Source: Phragmites australis (lineage: Eukaryota > Streptophyta > Magnoliopsida > Poales > Poaceae). From it: a stretch of DNA of 64,000 nucleotides. The position numbers and the translations under genes were made by a program. Shown piece by piece: positions 53,791 through 63,927 of this stretch. The notes below the pieces were generated by a model. That model was not told where the DNA came from, ran no database searches, and worked only from the letters and a program-made list of their open reading frames with translations. Numbering within the stretch: position 1 is the first letter of the stretch; each line of letters begins with the position of its first letter. Location of the stretch: NCBI RefSeq assembly GCF_958298935.1, contig NC_084928.1, positions 17,329,501-17,393,500 on the forward strand, read 5' to 3'.

Positions 53791-54255
53791 TAATGGAGCC
53801 CACTAGGGTTTGTTCCTGATCCTTCGATGAAAGTTGGGGATAACTTCAATTTGCTTGATTCAAGACCCCAACTTGTGATTCAGATCAATCCTTTAGATTT
53901 CATTCCGTGAGTTATTTGCTTGTTCATCTTGTTCTTGCTTGTTCTCGATTGCTAGTAGGAGCAGCGGTGTTCTTGGCACGGCAAGAACATCACCAACGGA
54001 GACGGTGTACCTGTTGCTAAGGCGTAGCCCCTTGTGGTCGTTGTAGTCGGACAGCCAACGTCGAATCCACCCCAAATCGAAGTTATCCCCAACTCTCATC
54101 GAAGGATCGGGAACAAACCCTAGTGGGTTCCATTATGTGGTATCAGAGCGAGGAACGACTTTACCTGATAATTGAGTTGTCGTGCCCGAGCTCTTGTCAT
54201 TGGTCCTTGTTGTGCAGTAGGTGTAGTTGTATCGTTGGAAGGGATGTCCTCATCA
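53791..54255 (-). mobile_element. Rearranged 5' LTR of the CRM element
   Basis: Only 465 bp versus 936 bp for the 3' LTR. In minus orientation it holds the first 113 bp of the LTR (54255-54143), then an inverted piece containing a PBS and the last 280 bp or so of an LTR (54142-53849, in plus orientation), then the last 60 bp in correct orientation (53850-53791). The middle of the LTR, including the TATA box, is missing. The ends 53791-53850 and 54078-54135 are thus inverted repeats of each other. Confidence 0.88.
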
Positions 54256-54468
54256 GCTTGGACTCGAGATCATCAATATACGGTAGCAACACACCCATAG
54301 GACTTAGGGTATTACTCCAATCCGAGGCCCAAACCTGCATACCGCGATTGTTTCATCTCGTGATTAATCCCTGCACTCGAAGGTACCCAGTCAATTTACA
54401 TACACATTGTCTAGAACTATTCTTTGACAGTCACCCTCCACCAAATCGAATTTATCCTTTCCTATCGG

Positions 54469-55027
54469 TAGGGGTGGCAATTTTCCCCATGGGGGCGGGA
54501 ACCTGCGGGGATCCGCCCCCAGTGGGGTGGGGACAGGGCCAGGTTTTGCCCCGTGGGGGCTACAGGGCGGGGCAGGGCAGAGCGGGATTTTACCCCATGG
54601 GTTCCCATGGCGCCCCGACTCGCCGCTTACCCTGCCGTTCCCCTCACCCGCTCACTGCTCACAGCGAGCCTGAGACCCCTGCGCCCACGCGTCGCCTGCT
54701 GCGCATGCTGTGCCCACGCCCCACCGTGCCGGCTGCGCCCACGCCCCACCTCGCCCGCTCGTGGCTCGCCACTCCTACCGCGCTCGTTTGTCGCTGCGCT
54801 TGCTCGCCGCTTGCCACAGCCGCTTTCCGCTGCGCCCGCTCGCTGAGCTTGCCGCACCTACCGCGCCCGCCGCGCCCCTTCCAGGGACGAGAATCTGACA
54901 GGGACGGGGATGGGGGGACTTTTTGCCCCGATAAGGAAACGGGGATGGGAACGGGGTTCTATGTTCGAGGGACGGGGCGAGGATGGGGGGCACCCCCTGA
55001 CCCCGCCTCGCCCCATTGCCATCCCTA
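54469..55027. mobile_element. hAT-type non-autonomous transposon
   Basis: 559 bp with terminal inverted repeats TAGGGGTGGCAAT and ATTGCCATCCCTA and an 8-bp duplication CCTATCGG (54461-54468, 55028-55035). An 8-bp TSD is characteristic of the hAT superfamily. The interior is very GC-rich (CCCCGT, GGGGCGG words near both ends, alanine/proline/arginine-rich chance ORFs in the middle). No transposase is encoded. It sits within the CRM-like LTR. Confidence 0.9.
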
Positions 55028-55063
55028 CCTATCGGAAGATTGGGACCAGCACCTTTCCCATCA

Positions 55064-55911
55064 TTCACTACGGTCATAAGTTTTGTGAAATCTTGGCATT
55101 TGGGACACGTTTTTAGGTCCGTTATTTAAAAAATTTGTACCGCAGAGGATTGAACCGAAGCAAACTCCAACATGTCCTACATGACATAGGAGGACCATTT
55201 GGTGCATTCTAGGTGTGTTTTGTTCCGGTAATAATTTTTTTCGAAATCCACCAGTTTGGGACCATTTTCGGGCCCGTTTCGGACCAAATTGTTACCATAG
55301 CAAAAACTACAGGAACAAGCAACATGACCTACATCACTAGTGGGGACCATCTGGTGCGTTCTAGGCGTGTTTTGCTCTGGTCATAACTTTCGTGAAATCC
55401 ACCCGTTCAGAATCCGTTTCGAACCAAGTTATCTCTAGAACGTAATCAACAGGAACAAGCTCCAACATGATCTATGACACTAGGTTGGACCATTCGGTGC
55501 ATTCTTGGCATGTTTCACTATGGACATAACTTTTGTGAAATGTAGCCGTTTGTGGCACATTTTCGAATCCATTATTTAAAAAATTAGTACCATAATCAAA
55601 TCAACTGGAGCAAGCTCTAACATGACCTATGTCACCTCTGAGGAACATCTGGTGCATTCTGGACATGTTTCTCTCTACTCATAATTGTCGTGTAATCCAC
55701 TTGTTTGGGATGCGTTTTAGGACCCGCTTTGTACCAAATTATTACCATAGCGAAATCAACCGGAACAAGCTTCAACATGAACTACGTCACATGGGAGGAC
55801 CATCCTGTGCGTTCTGGGAGTGTTTCACTCTGATAAAAAGCAATCATGAAATCCAGCCTTTTGGGACATGTTTGAAGCCTGTTTCACACCACATTATCAC
55901 CAGAGAAAAAT
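55064..55911. repeat. Tandem satellite, about 150-bp unit
   Basis: The marker word GGACCAT(C/T)TGGTGC starts at 55192, 55344, 55497, 55642 and 55797, giving periods of 152, 153, 145 and 155 bp. Units share TGGTCATAACTTTCGTGAAATC, then ACCAAATTATTACCATAG and AACAAGCTCCAACATGACCTA-like words; identity is moderate. The array continues after the solo LTR at 59382 in phase (154 bp after removing the insert). No ORF. Unit size matches grass centromeric satellites (CentO and CentC are near 155 bp). Confidence 0.88.
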
Positions 55912-58900
55912 TGTCACACCTGGTTTTAATGGACAAAACCAGATGCGACTTATATGTGCCCAGGATATTCAACACACATAAGGACATCACAGGTGAAGTA
56001 ACAAAAGTAATACTTTTATAAAATAAATGTTTAACTCTTATAACAATTGACATATATTATCTTCTATAAAGATATCTACATCGAACAGAAGCACTAGTGC
56101 CCAACAACACCGCAGACAACTAACCAGTAGACACACGCCTAGAACGTCACAATCTCATCTTGATAGCCTTCAACAACTTCACTCACTAAGCAGCACCACT
56201 CATGTCGCATGGCATAGGGAAAATAGCAAGTGTGAGTACATGACGCACTCAACAAGTGTACAGGAGAATAATGATATGAGACTTATAACAAGAATAGGCT
56301 AACCGGTATATTTGCATAAATGCGAGTAAAGAAAAGATATTTGGACTCAAAAACATTAAGCAATTATTCTGTGAATGTAACCCATATAGCCCAAAAAACT
56401 AAGTTAAACTCCTTGTGAACCATAACCATCTAGTACCACCGGTACCACAACCAAATCCATTCCATCACCAACTAATCATGTGACGATCCAAGCCTCTCAT
56501 GACCATGAGTATGGCTGATATATTAGATTTTACACTCTAAAGAGGTGTACAACTTTCCCAAGAGTTGTGATTTTATCACTTGCAAGCAGGTGATTAAAGT
56601 CTCCATGTTGCCCATACTGATTAGGCACATTACACACTACCTAGGGTCTATGGCCAGGAGATCACTACGAAGCCTTTGCAAAGAATCCTCAGTATGTGTC
56701 ATCATCACTCCAGGTTTCACCGCCAGGGTTTACGCAAGTCTAACTCCTACCTAGAAGTCCCCTCTTGTGCCTTGTGGAATCTAGGAATTAACTTCCCTCA
56801 TCCACGCCTCCAATCTGGCCCACACATCACCGGGAGTACTCTAATTAAATGGCCAAGCCTACCCATATCTGCCTCATGTTTGTACGGATCTTCTTAGGTT
56901 GTCGCTCCATGAATAGGTCCTTATATAAGTCACTTGAGCAAAGACTAAACCAACGACATATCTATGATCACCTTCATAACCACCTATTTGGTCAAGGCCT
57001 AAAGTTCCATGTTGCTATATCAAATTCATCAACATATTAACAATCATTGTTATATGACACTTTCCAACATCCCGACAACATGGCTAAACAAATCTACCCA
57101 AAGACTCATACCAACCACCACTTAGGCTCTAAGGAATGTAAAAGAAGATCTAGGGTAAACCCTTGCATAGCTGACTACCAATCACAATGACATTGCATGC
57201 AATTTTGTAAAACAAAATATTTAAAAACATAGGTTCGACATGATCAAGAAGTATACTTGCCTTTTACCTAATACTGCTCAGTGTTGTTGAAATCTTAGTC
57301 ATGAAGTCCCCAAAACAGATCTAAAGCGTTATCAACTAATTGCAAATTATATAAACAAACAAAAGCAACATCGAATTAACACCAAACAAACTCTAAATTG
57401 CAAACACAAAAACGAATCGAACGATAGACTAGGATCTTTCATTGAGCTGGACAAGAAGAACAGAATTTGACTGAAGTTTTTATGGGGAAGGATAAGGTTG
57501 TAGGGATCTAGATATTAATAAGGGATAACTACTATAGAGATGTGAGTATTGATACCTAAAATTGACATGGTTGGATAGATCATGTTTTTAGAAAAATTTG
57601 AGCGCAAAAATCATTCAAATCGGAGCTAAAACGAGAAATTTACGCTAAAACAAGTTTAGGGTTAAAATTGAAAAAGAAAAAAGGACTTACAAAAAGGACT
57701 TTTTGTAAAAACATGGGGACATTTTTGTAAATATAGAAAACTTTAGGGACTAAACTATAAAATGATAGGGGCTTTTAGGTAAATTTAGAAAAGTTTTGGA
57801 GTTTTTCTACAAAGAGCTATTTTCTGGAATTTCTAGAATTATTTTTTTATTGAAAAAGGAGGTTTATGTCATCAGCAGAAGGATTAAGGACATCACCACA
57901 GAAGGAAATAAAAGAAAAGGAAAAAGGAATTGCTGACTAGCCTGATTGGCTGACGTGGTTAGCTGATTGGGATTACATGTCATCAAATATGATGTCTTGC
58001 CAAGATGAGGTGGCGGCTAACATGGTAGATCGGCAGACTGGGTTTAAGTAGGACACATGGAAAGCTCTGATTGGTGATCGAAGGGGTATAAGCAGATCTT
58101 ATCTCAGCCGCTCTTTTAGGATTAGACGACCGAGAAGATGTGGTGACCCGAGGGGATCGTGACCACGGTGGAGTGGGGTCGGCACGGTGGCGCACCCACC
58201 GGAGATGGGAAGACCTCGTCGATGGACACGGGAAACGACAACAAGCGACAGAAACAAAGTCGGAGGCACGGCAAACCCATTTGAAGGCTTACCTCAAGCA
58301 GCGCAGCATGGGAAGAAGGTTGGCGACGGAGAAGGAGGTGGCAGCGTACAGGAGGTCATCAGGGAGGTGGTTCTGGTGGTCGAAAGGTGAGGGCAACGGT
58401 AGGAGAAGGTTAAATGGGTGGCAACAAAGCTCAAGGACAGCTCGGTGATGACGGAATGGGGCTAGGACGGTGGGTTGGCAAGCTTGGCGATGACGCAGCA
58501 ATGGCGACGACGGAGAGCTAGGTCTCGACGGATTGGCTTGGTTTCGGCGAGATTGGCTTGAGGGATATAGGCGGCGGGGCTTCAGTTTGACTTGGACACG
58601 GCGGCGCGGTGAAACCGAAATGGAGACAAAGAAGGTGGCGAAGGCGGATCGACCACTGGGCTTCTTCAACTGTGGCTGGCTATAGACTGGAGCGCGGCTG
58701 CGGCAGTGGCTTGGGCCAAGGCGTGCGCGCGGGAGAGGCCCAGAGAGAGGAGACATGGTGGAGCACAGGAATAGGCCGGGACGGTCACACCTAGGTGAGA
58801 AGAGGGGAGGGGAGGGAGGAAGCGGGTTGGTTGGCTCGGACTGGGCCAAAGGGGGGGGGGAGAGAGAGAGAGAGAGAGAGAGAGAGACGGGTAGGAAACC

Positions 58901-59381
58901 GAACCGGGCCAAGAAAGGAAATAGGGGATGGGCTGGATGGATTAGATTTAGGATTTTATTTGATTGGGAATTTCTAGAAGAGAAGAGAAGCAAATTAAAA
59001 CCCAAGTAAAATACCAATTGAAGCCTTAAAATCTAGAAAATTTCGACAAGCTTTGAAAACATTTAGAAGCCAAATAAAATATTTTGAGCTTATGAAAACA
59101 TTTTGATATTTTGTAAATTACGTATAACACAAATTAATTCAAATATACTCCAAATGAGCTCGAATAAAATCCAATAAAAACCAGGGGAACTCAATAACTC
59201 AAAATAAAACCTAAATGCCTATTTTCAGCATTAATGCATTCAAACAAATAATAATCCAAAATCAAATTTGAATTTGAATTTGAATTCAGAAAATGGGCCT
59301 TTTCCTATTCTAATTATTCAACATAAAATTAATCCTGGAAAATTTTAGAAATTTGTGAAAATTGAAAATCAAGGTGTGACA
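55912..59381 (-). mobile_element. Long solo LTR (Tekay-like) inside the satellite
   Basis: 3470 bp, from TGTCACACCTGG (plus-strand left edge) to GGTGTGACA, with the duplication AAAAT (55907-55911, 59382-59386). By analogy with the Tekay-1 LTR (start TGTAACACCCTAAATTTTG) its sense strand is probably minus (TGTCACACCTTGATTTTC). It shares a block at about 56500-56780 with the other Tekay-like LTRs. The part 58140-58900 is GC-rich with chance ORFs. No internal element sequence is present. Confidence 0.88.
58851..58886. repeat. G-run and (AG)13 microsatellite
   Basis: Ten G residues (58851-58860) followed by thirteen AG dinucleotides (58861-58886), inside the solo LTR. On the minus strand this is a CT-rich stretch in the presumed transcript leader. 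Confidence 0.95.
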
Positions 59382-59528
59382 AAAATCAACGAGAACAAGC
59401 TCCAACATGGCCTACATCATTGGGAGAACCATCCGGTGTGTTCTGGGTGCATTTCACTCTGGTAAAAACTTTCGTGAAATCCAACCGTTCGGCACACGTT
59501 TTTAGGCCCATTTTAGACCAAAATATCA
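59382..59528. repeat. Continuation of the 150-bp satellite
   Basis: Resumes the unit interrupted by the solo LTR and adds most of one more: GAACCATCCGGTGTGTTCTG at 59426, then ACTTTCGTGAAATCCAACCG. Lost after TTTTAGACCAAAAT at about 59528. Confidence 0.85.
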
Positions 59529-61425
59529 TGGAGCATGTCGAGACCGGTCTAAGAAACAAATCAATCTCATCTATGTGCTGAGCCCATGAATCAATTCCAA
59601 CACGTAGTGACTTCATTGATGATAATCATTACAATATCCATACCTTAATAGATAAATCGTCTTACAAAAGACCTTCAAAGGTCGAAGAACCAACAAACTC
59701 TGTAGCGGATCGTAAGTGTAGTCTTCATCTTCACGGGTAACTCCACAGGTAATCGACGGAGAACACCTCCCTAGGATGCATTCTTCAGGAGGTCTTTGAA
59801 TTCTTGCCCATCTAAGTGTTTGGTTATAGCAAGTGTGAGCACGTATCGTACTCAACAAGTTATGAAGGAAATAATATGCAAATGAAGGCTTTAACAAGGA
59901 TATGGCTAAATTGCTCTTTTGCATAATATAGTATTTAAGTAAAAACATTCGAAAAGCGATAATAATTAAGTGAATAACTAACCACCTCAAGATTCCATCC
60001 ATCTTGGCTTAATCAACTTTTGACTACATCAACCAAGGTTCTAACCACTAAGTTTGAATAACAAGCACCTCAACCAAGGCTCCCACTGCCAAGGTTGAAC
60101 CACTAACAAACCAACCTCAACCATGATTCCCACCTTCGTGATTAACCCACACTTCAACTATGGTCCCCACCACCACAATTGACCTAACCAACCAAACCAT
60201 CCATTTCTAATCATGGTAGGTTTTCAATGCCACTCATAACCATGAGCATGGCTGAATATTTAGTTTTAACTATGCAGATATTGTACACTTTACCCATTAG
60301 TCATGATCAAACTCTTTTATCGGTACGTGTCAACACCTTACACACTTACACTTCCAAGATGTGCGCCAAGTTGACCTCTACAAAGCCTTTACAATTCCCC
60401 TCTTAGCACATGCATACCCGCTAAGGTTTTAATACCGCGTGATTCCACCTTAACAACGGAAGCCCCTTCTTGCGCCTTTTGGATCTCAGGAAGTACACCC
60501 TTCCATTCCCTGCTTTTTTGCTTGATCTACACTACGTTGAGAGTAAAGCAAATTACTTGGCTAGACCCATCCCATACTATGCTTGTGGTTGCACTGTAAA
60601 CACAGAAAGGTCATCATATGAACTGGTCCTTAGATTTGAGCAAGACTATCACTTTCTCATCCGTACATCACATACCGGTCTCATCATACTGCTCAAATCC
60701 CTATGCCATGTTGCTACAAAAATTATTTCATCATATTTTAATATCATTGCATAGGACAATTATCAATTTCGTACAGCAATTATCATGACTACCATCCCAA
60801 AGCAAGGCTAAGCATCATCTACACTTCCATAACCCAAAACCAAACCATGGCTACAAGGATGATAAGGGAAAACTAGGGTAAAGCCTAACTCTTGGGTTTT
60901 CTGATAAAATTATTAGCATACATGTTTGTAAAACAAACCAATTTAAAACTGGGATCAATATGATCAAGAATACAACTTTCCTTCACTGAACTCAGTTAGG
61001 TCTTTGAAATCTTGATCCTGCAATCTTTCTAGGTCCTCTGGAACATTGGCGTCTACTTGCAATAGGAGCGAAAAGGCAATACATAAACAACAAGATCAGA
61101 AAAGAACCAAATATCACATAACAAACATCATCTCATGTAAGATCACGCTTTTTCAGATAATCTGGCGAAAGAATAGGTCAAAACAGAGCTATGGTTAACA
61201 AGTTATGATTTTCTATAGATTAAAATAGAACTTAAACCATTAACTACAGATGAAATTATATTGCTAGAAATTTTTAAGAATTTATTAGCATTTACTTTAA
61301 TTATTAAACTATATAAAAACACTAAACACAACTAAATAACATCATAAAAAATTATTAAACATTACTAAAACTATTTCAGATTTTATCCTATTTATGGAAT
61401 TATTTTCATTTTTCTATATTGTTGC
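59529..61425 (-). mobile_element. Tekay-like LTR fragment
   Basis: AT-rich sequence with blocks similar to other Tekay-like LTRs of the window: the CATGAGCATGGCTGAATA region (60240-60260) and the CTACAAAGCCTTTAC, CGCTAAGG, GAAGCCCC series (60370-60470) match 56500-56780 and 22980-23170. Orientation is therefore the same (sense on minus). Neither terminus is clear; the right edge abuts Tat-B at about 61425. No gene is seen. Confidence 0.6.
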
Positions 61426-61429
61426 AAAG

Positions 61430-61860
61430 GACGACTGGTGTGCAGCCCGAATAGCAGGGGAGGTTGCTGGCTCACACTTCTTTCAACACCTTGTCCTCCC
61501 CCAGGATTCTGACGAAAGGGTGCCTTTGGAAATCCTTGAGGCTATTCTGGCCGAGGTGAAGGTGGAGGAGATACAGGCTGCAGAGTCCCTGTCGGAGGAG
61601 CAGGGAGAAGAGCTGGATTTCTCGGCCTTTGACTCATATCCGTTCCCAGCGGATCCTTCGTCTCCCCAAGGCCGAGGGGGCTTTGTTTAAGGCAGCAGCT
61701 CCCTCCGTGGAGGGGATTCGCGTCGACCCCCTATGCGTAGTTATCGGGGTCAATTCTCCAGGTCCTGCAGCTTTTCTAGAAGGTGTGGCAGTCAAGTGTC
61801 CTTGTCCTCCCGTAATACTTCAGGGAGACGTAACAGGCTAGCGATTTTGCTAGGCATAGA
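61430..61860 (+). pseudogene. Convergent extra ORF of Tat-B
   Basis: Plus strand: KDDWCAARIAGEVAGSHFFQ, HLVLPQDSDERVPLEILEAI, LAEVKVEEIQAAESLSEEQG, then FDSYPFPADPSSPQGRG-stop (61687). A different frame follows to 61841 (PSVEGIRVDPLCVVIGVNSP). It occupies the same place as the convergent ORF of Tat-A but preserves a different part of it, so the two copies carry different deletions. Acidic and glutamate-rich; function unknown. Confidence 0.55.
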
Positions 61861-62129
61861 TTCGATGTACAGTGGTTAGCTAAATGCAAACTCTTTGTAT
61901 GTCATGTATGAATAAACTTGCGTTTGTGTTAGCTTTGTTTTTTGGTGTTTATAATTTATCGTATCGACACTTTGTTATCGTATCAACGCTTCGTCTGTGC
62001 CCTCTATCCCAGCCCCTTCGCATTCCACGACTATTAGCGGCCGCGGGGTGCGAGATCCGAGGGGTAGTGCGTTGCGTTAGGCGGGAGTAGGGAAGAACAT
62101 ATCGTTTAATAATGTTTCGATGTGCGACA

Positions 62130-62598
62130 CCTTGTAGTACGGAGGCTAGGCCTTCAAGATACCGGAGGGGTTAGATGATTTTGGCACGGAGACTTTTAGT
62201 CTTCACGGTGCCAGAGGATCCTTAGTTTGTATGAATCCTTTTTAGCATGAGGCTAGGCCTTCAAGATGCCGGGGAAGTTATCCCTCCGCCACGTAAGTCA
62301 GCCGGGCCTTAAAGATGATGGAGGGTCTTATGCCTGTCCGACACAGAGGCAATGCCTTCAAGATGCCGGAGCAGTCTTTGCATCTCCTCCACATAGGTTA
62401 GCTAGACCTTAATATATGGCGGAGGGATATATGCCTGTCTAGCACGGAGGCTGAGCCTTCAATATGCTAGAGCGGTCTTTGCCTCTCTGCCACGTAGGTC
62501 AGCCAGGCCTTAAAGATGGCAAAGGGATATACTTCTCCGGCACAGAGGCTCTGCATTCAAGATGCTGGAGGTTTTTACCTTTCCGACACGGAGGCAAT
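62130..62598. repeat. Hairpin-forming tandem array of Tat-B
   Basis: Same two alternating units as at 5106-5612 (GGAGGCTAGGCCTTCAAGAT and CCGCCACGTAAGTCAGCC, each with its inverted partner). Unit number and order are the same by eye. The array again sits between the convergent coding regions. Confidence 0.75.
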
Positions 62599-62610
62599 GC
62601 CTCAGTCCTC

Positions 62611-63927
62611 TCAAAAGATCGAGAACAATAAAAAACCATAGCGAAGGGTCTCCGTATTCCAGCTATGTTCGAGGGGGGTCTCTACTGTATCAGCCAGGTG
62701 ATAAGAGCCGGGCATGTTATACCTGTGGACCAGGTATGGGCCCTCCCATTTGTTGCGCAGTTTTCCTAGAGCTAGGGCATGTCGAAGTACTAGGTCGTCG
62801 GGCTCGAAGCTTAGTGGCGCAACCTTAAGGATCGTACCAGGCCTTGGTTTTCTTAATGTAGTGATCGAGATTCTGGACAGCATGGAGCTGCATGCCTTCG
62901 GTGAGATCGAGGGAGAGCTCTCTTATTCCAGTAGTTTGTGGAAATGCACCCTGAGTGAGCATCCCGTGATCTTGGTGGGGGTCATGGCCTCGTCGCCGTA
63001 TAGGAGGCGGAAGGGGGTGAACTCGGTGGCTGGTGTGACAGTGGTGCGGAGGGACCATAAAACCTTAGGAAACTCTTTGACCCATAGGCCTCGAGCTAGG
63101 CCGATGAGTCGGCGATTTAAGCTGGTGAGGATGTTGCCGTTGGCCCGTTCGACAGCTCTGTTGGACTGAGGATGTCGAACTACGGCGAAGTATAATTTGA
63201 TGCTGAGGTCGTCGCAGAATTGTCTAAAAGGCCCAGAGTCAAATTATGTGCTGTTGTTGTTCGTGAGCTGTCGTGGAACGCCGAAGTGGCAAATTATGTT
63301 TGTCCAAAAGAACTTCTGGACATTCTTTGATGTGATCATTGTGAGGGGCTCAGCCTCGACCCATTTGGAGAAGTATTCCAATCCTACCACCGCATACTAA
63401 AGGTTGCCTTTGGCACGAGGGAATGGTTCGATGAGGTCTATGCCCCAATGAGCCAGGGGCCAGACGGGAGTAATTGGTTGTAGGGGAGCCGGAGGCTGGT
63501 GGCTTCGGCGTCCCATCCACTAGCATCCTTGGTAGGTGCGGACGAGGTCTTCTGCATCGTACATGATTGTAGGCCAATGGGGCCCCTGGCGAAGTGCCTT
63601 GCAGGCTAGGGTGCAAGGCGCCAAACCATTGCTGCAAAGGCCTTCATATATCTGCTGGAGGAGGTTGGCCCCTTCTTGTTTAGTAATGCAGCGAAGGAGG
63701 GGAGCGTAGACACCAGTCTTGTAAAGGGCGCCTTCTATGAGATGGTAGCCCCTGGCGTGATGCTGAATGCAGCGAAGCGCGATCGGGTCTTCTGGCTCTT
63801 CTGTTCCAGTGCGGAAGGATAAGAGGGGAGCTCTCCAGTCTGTGGTTTTGATGGGGAAGATGGTGGCGGCCATCTCGTTAAGGGTTTTAGCAACTGGCTG
63901 GTGTAGAGTTTCAAGGAAAGCGCCCAA
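62611..63927 (-). pseudogene. Tat-B integrase, decayed
   Basis: Minus strand, in order: ATIFPIKTTDWRAPLLSFRT, GYHLIEGALYKTGVYAPLLR, the zinc-site region IYEGLCSNGLAPCTLACKAL, then the core with stops (VGLEYFSKWVEAEPL-type at about 63390; the second acidic site lies in a mutated VNNSTxF region near 63250), AVERANGNILTSLNRRLIGL (63160-63090), and the C-terminus SFEPDDLVLRHALALGKLRN with KWEGPYLVHRYNMPGSYHLA (62820-62690). Frame changes near 63520 and 63060. The better-kept C-terminus helps to read the damaged Tat-A copy. Confidence 0.85.

Larger units (their letters stand above)
47118..54255 (-). mobile_element. CRM-type chromovirus, nearly complete
   Basis: A 7138-bp insertion flanked by GCTTG (47113-47117 and 54256-54260). 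On the minus strand it starts TGATGAGGACATCCC and ends GGTTCCATTA. Order: 5' LTR (rearranged), PBS, leader, gag, protease, RT, RNase H, integrase running into the 3' LTR. The pol C-terminus with TRARARQLN lies inside the LTR, a feature of centromeric (CRM) retrotransposons. Damage is limited to one stop, a few frameshifts and the 5' LTR rearrangement, so it is the youngest-looking element in the window. Confidence 0.92.
39303..54429 (+). mobile_element. Tat-lineage element Tat-C with a nested CRM element
   Basis: The perfect duplication GTCAC flanks it (39298-39302, 54430-54434). The 5' LTR is 580 bp (39303-39882) and the 3' LTR is 581 bp once the CRM insertion is removed (46706-47117 plus 54261-54429). 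Without the 7138-bp insert and its duplication the element is about 8.0 kb. It has gag, protease and RT on the plus strand, but integrase is missing. The space before the 3' LTR holds an antisense F-box/DUF295-like pseudogene and a second antisense ORF. A tract GAGTTTGGGGGCTAC precedes the 3' LTR. Confidence 0.92.
46706..54429 (+). repeat. 3' LTR of Tat-C, split by the CRM element
   Basis: The two parts are 46706-47117 and 54261-54429, separated by the CRM element and one copy of its GCTTG duplication. Joined, they match 39303-39882 end to end, with the terminal TTTGACA followed by the GTCAC duplication. Confidence 0.92.
38581..55063 (+). mobile_element. CRM-like LTR, second copy, split by two insertions
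   Basis: Pieces 38581-39302, 54430-54468 and 55028-55063 together match the 3' three quarters of the first LTR copy and end in the same CCTTTCCCATCA. The gaps are Tat-C (39303-54429) and a hAT-type element (54469-55027), each with its own target duplication. Beyond 55063 lies tandem satellite, so 55063 is the outer edge of the CRM-like element. Confidence 0.8.

Noticed and set aside
54123..55079. Plus-strand ORF of 318 residues
   Set aside because: It crosses four unrelated units (CRM LTR piece, Tat LTR end, CRM-like LTR and the hAT-type element) and is a chance frame through GC-rich DNA.
55064..55911. CRISPR-like array or gene cluster for the regular 150-bp repeats
   Set aside because: Units are adjacent without unique spacers and far too long; this is plant satellite DNA.
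58289..59017. Minus-strand ORF of 242 residues
   Set aside because: Located in a solo LTR; contains the (AG)n microsatellite translated as a Ser-Leu run. No recognisable domain.
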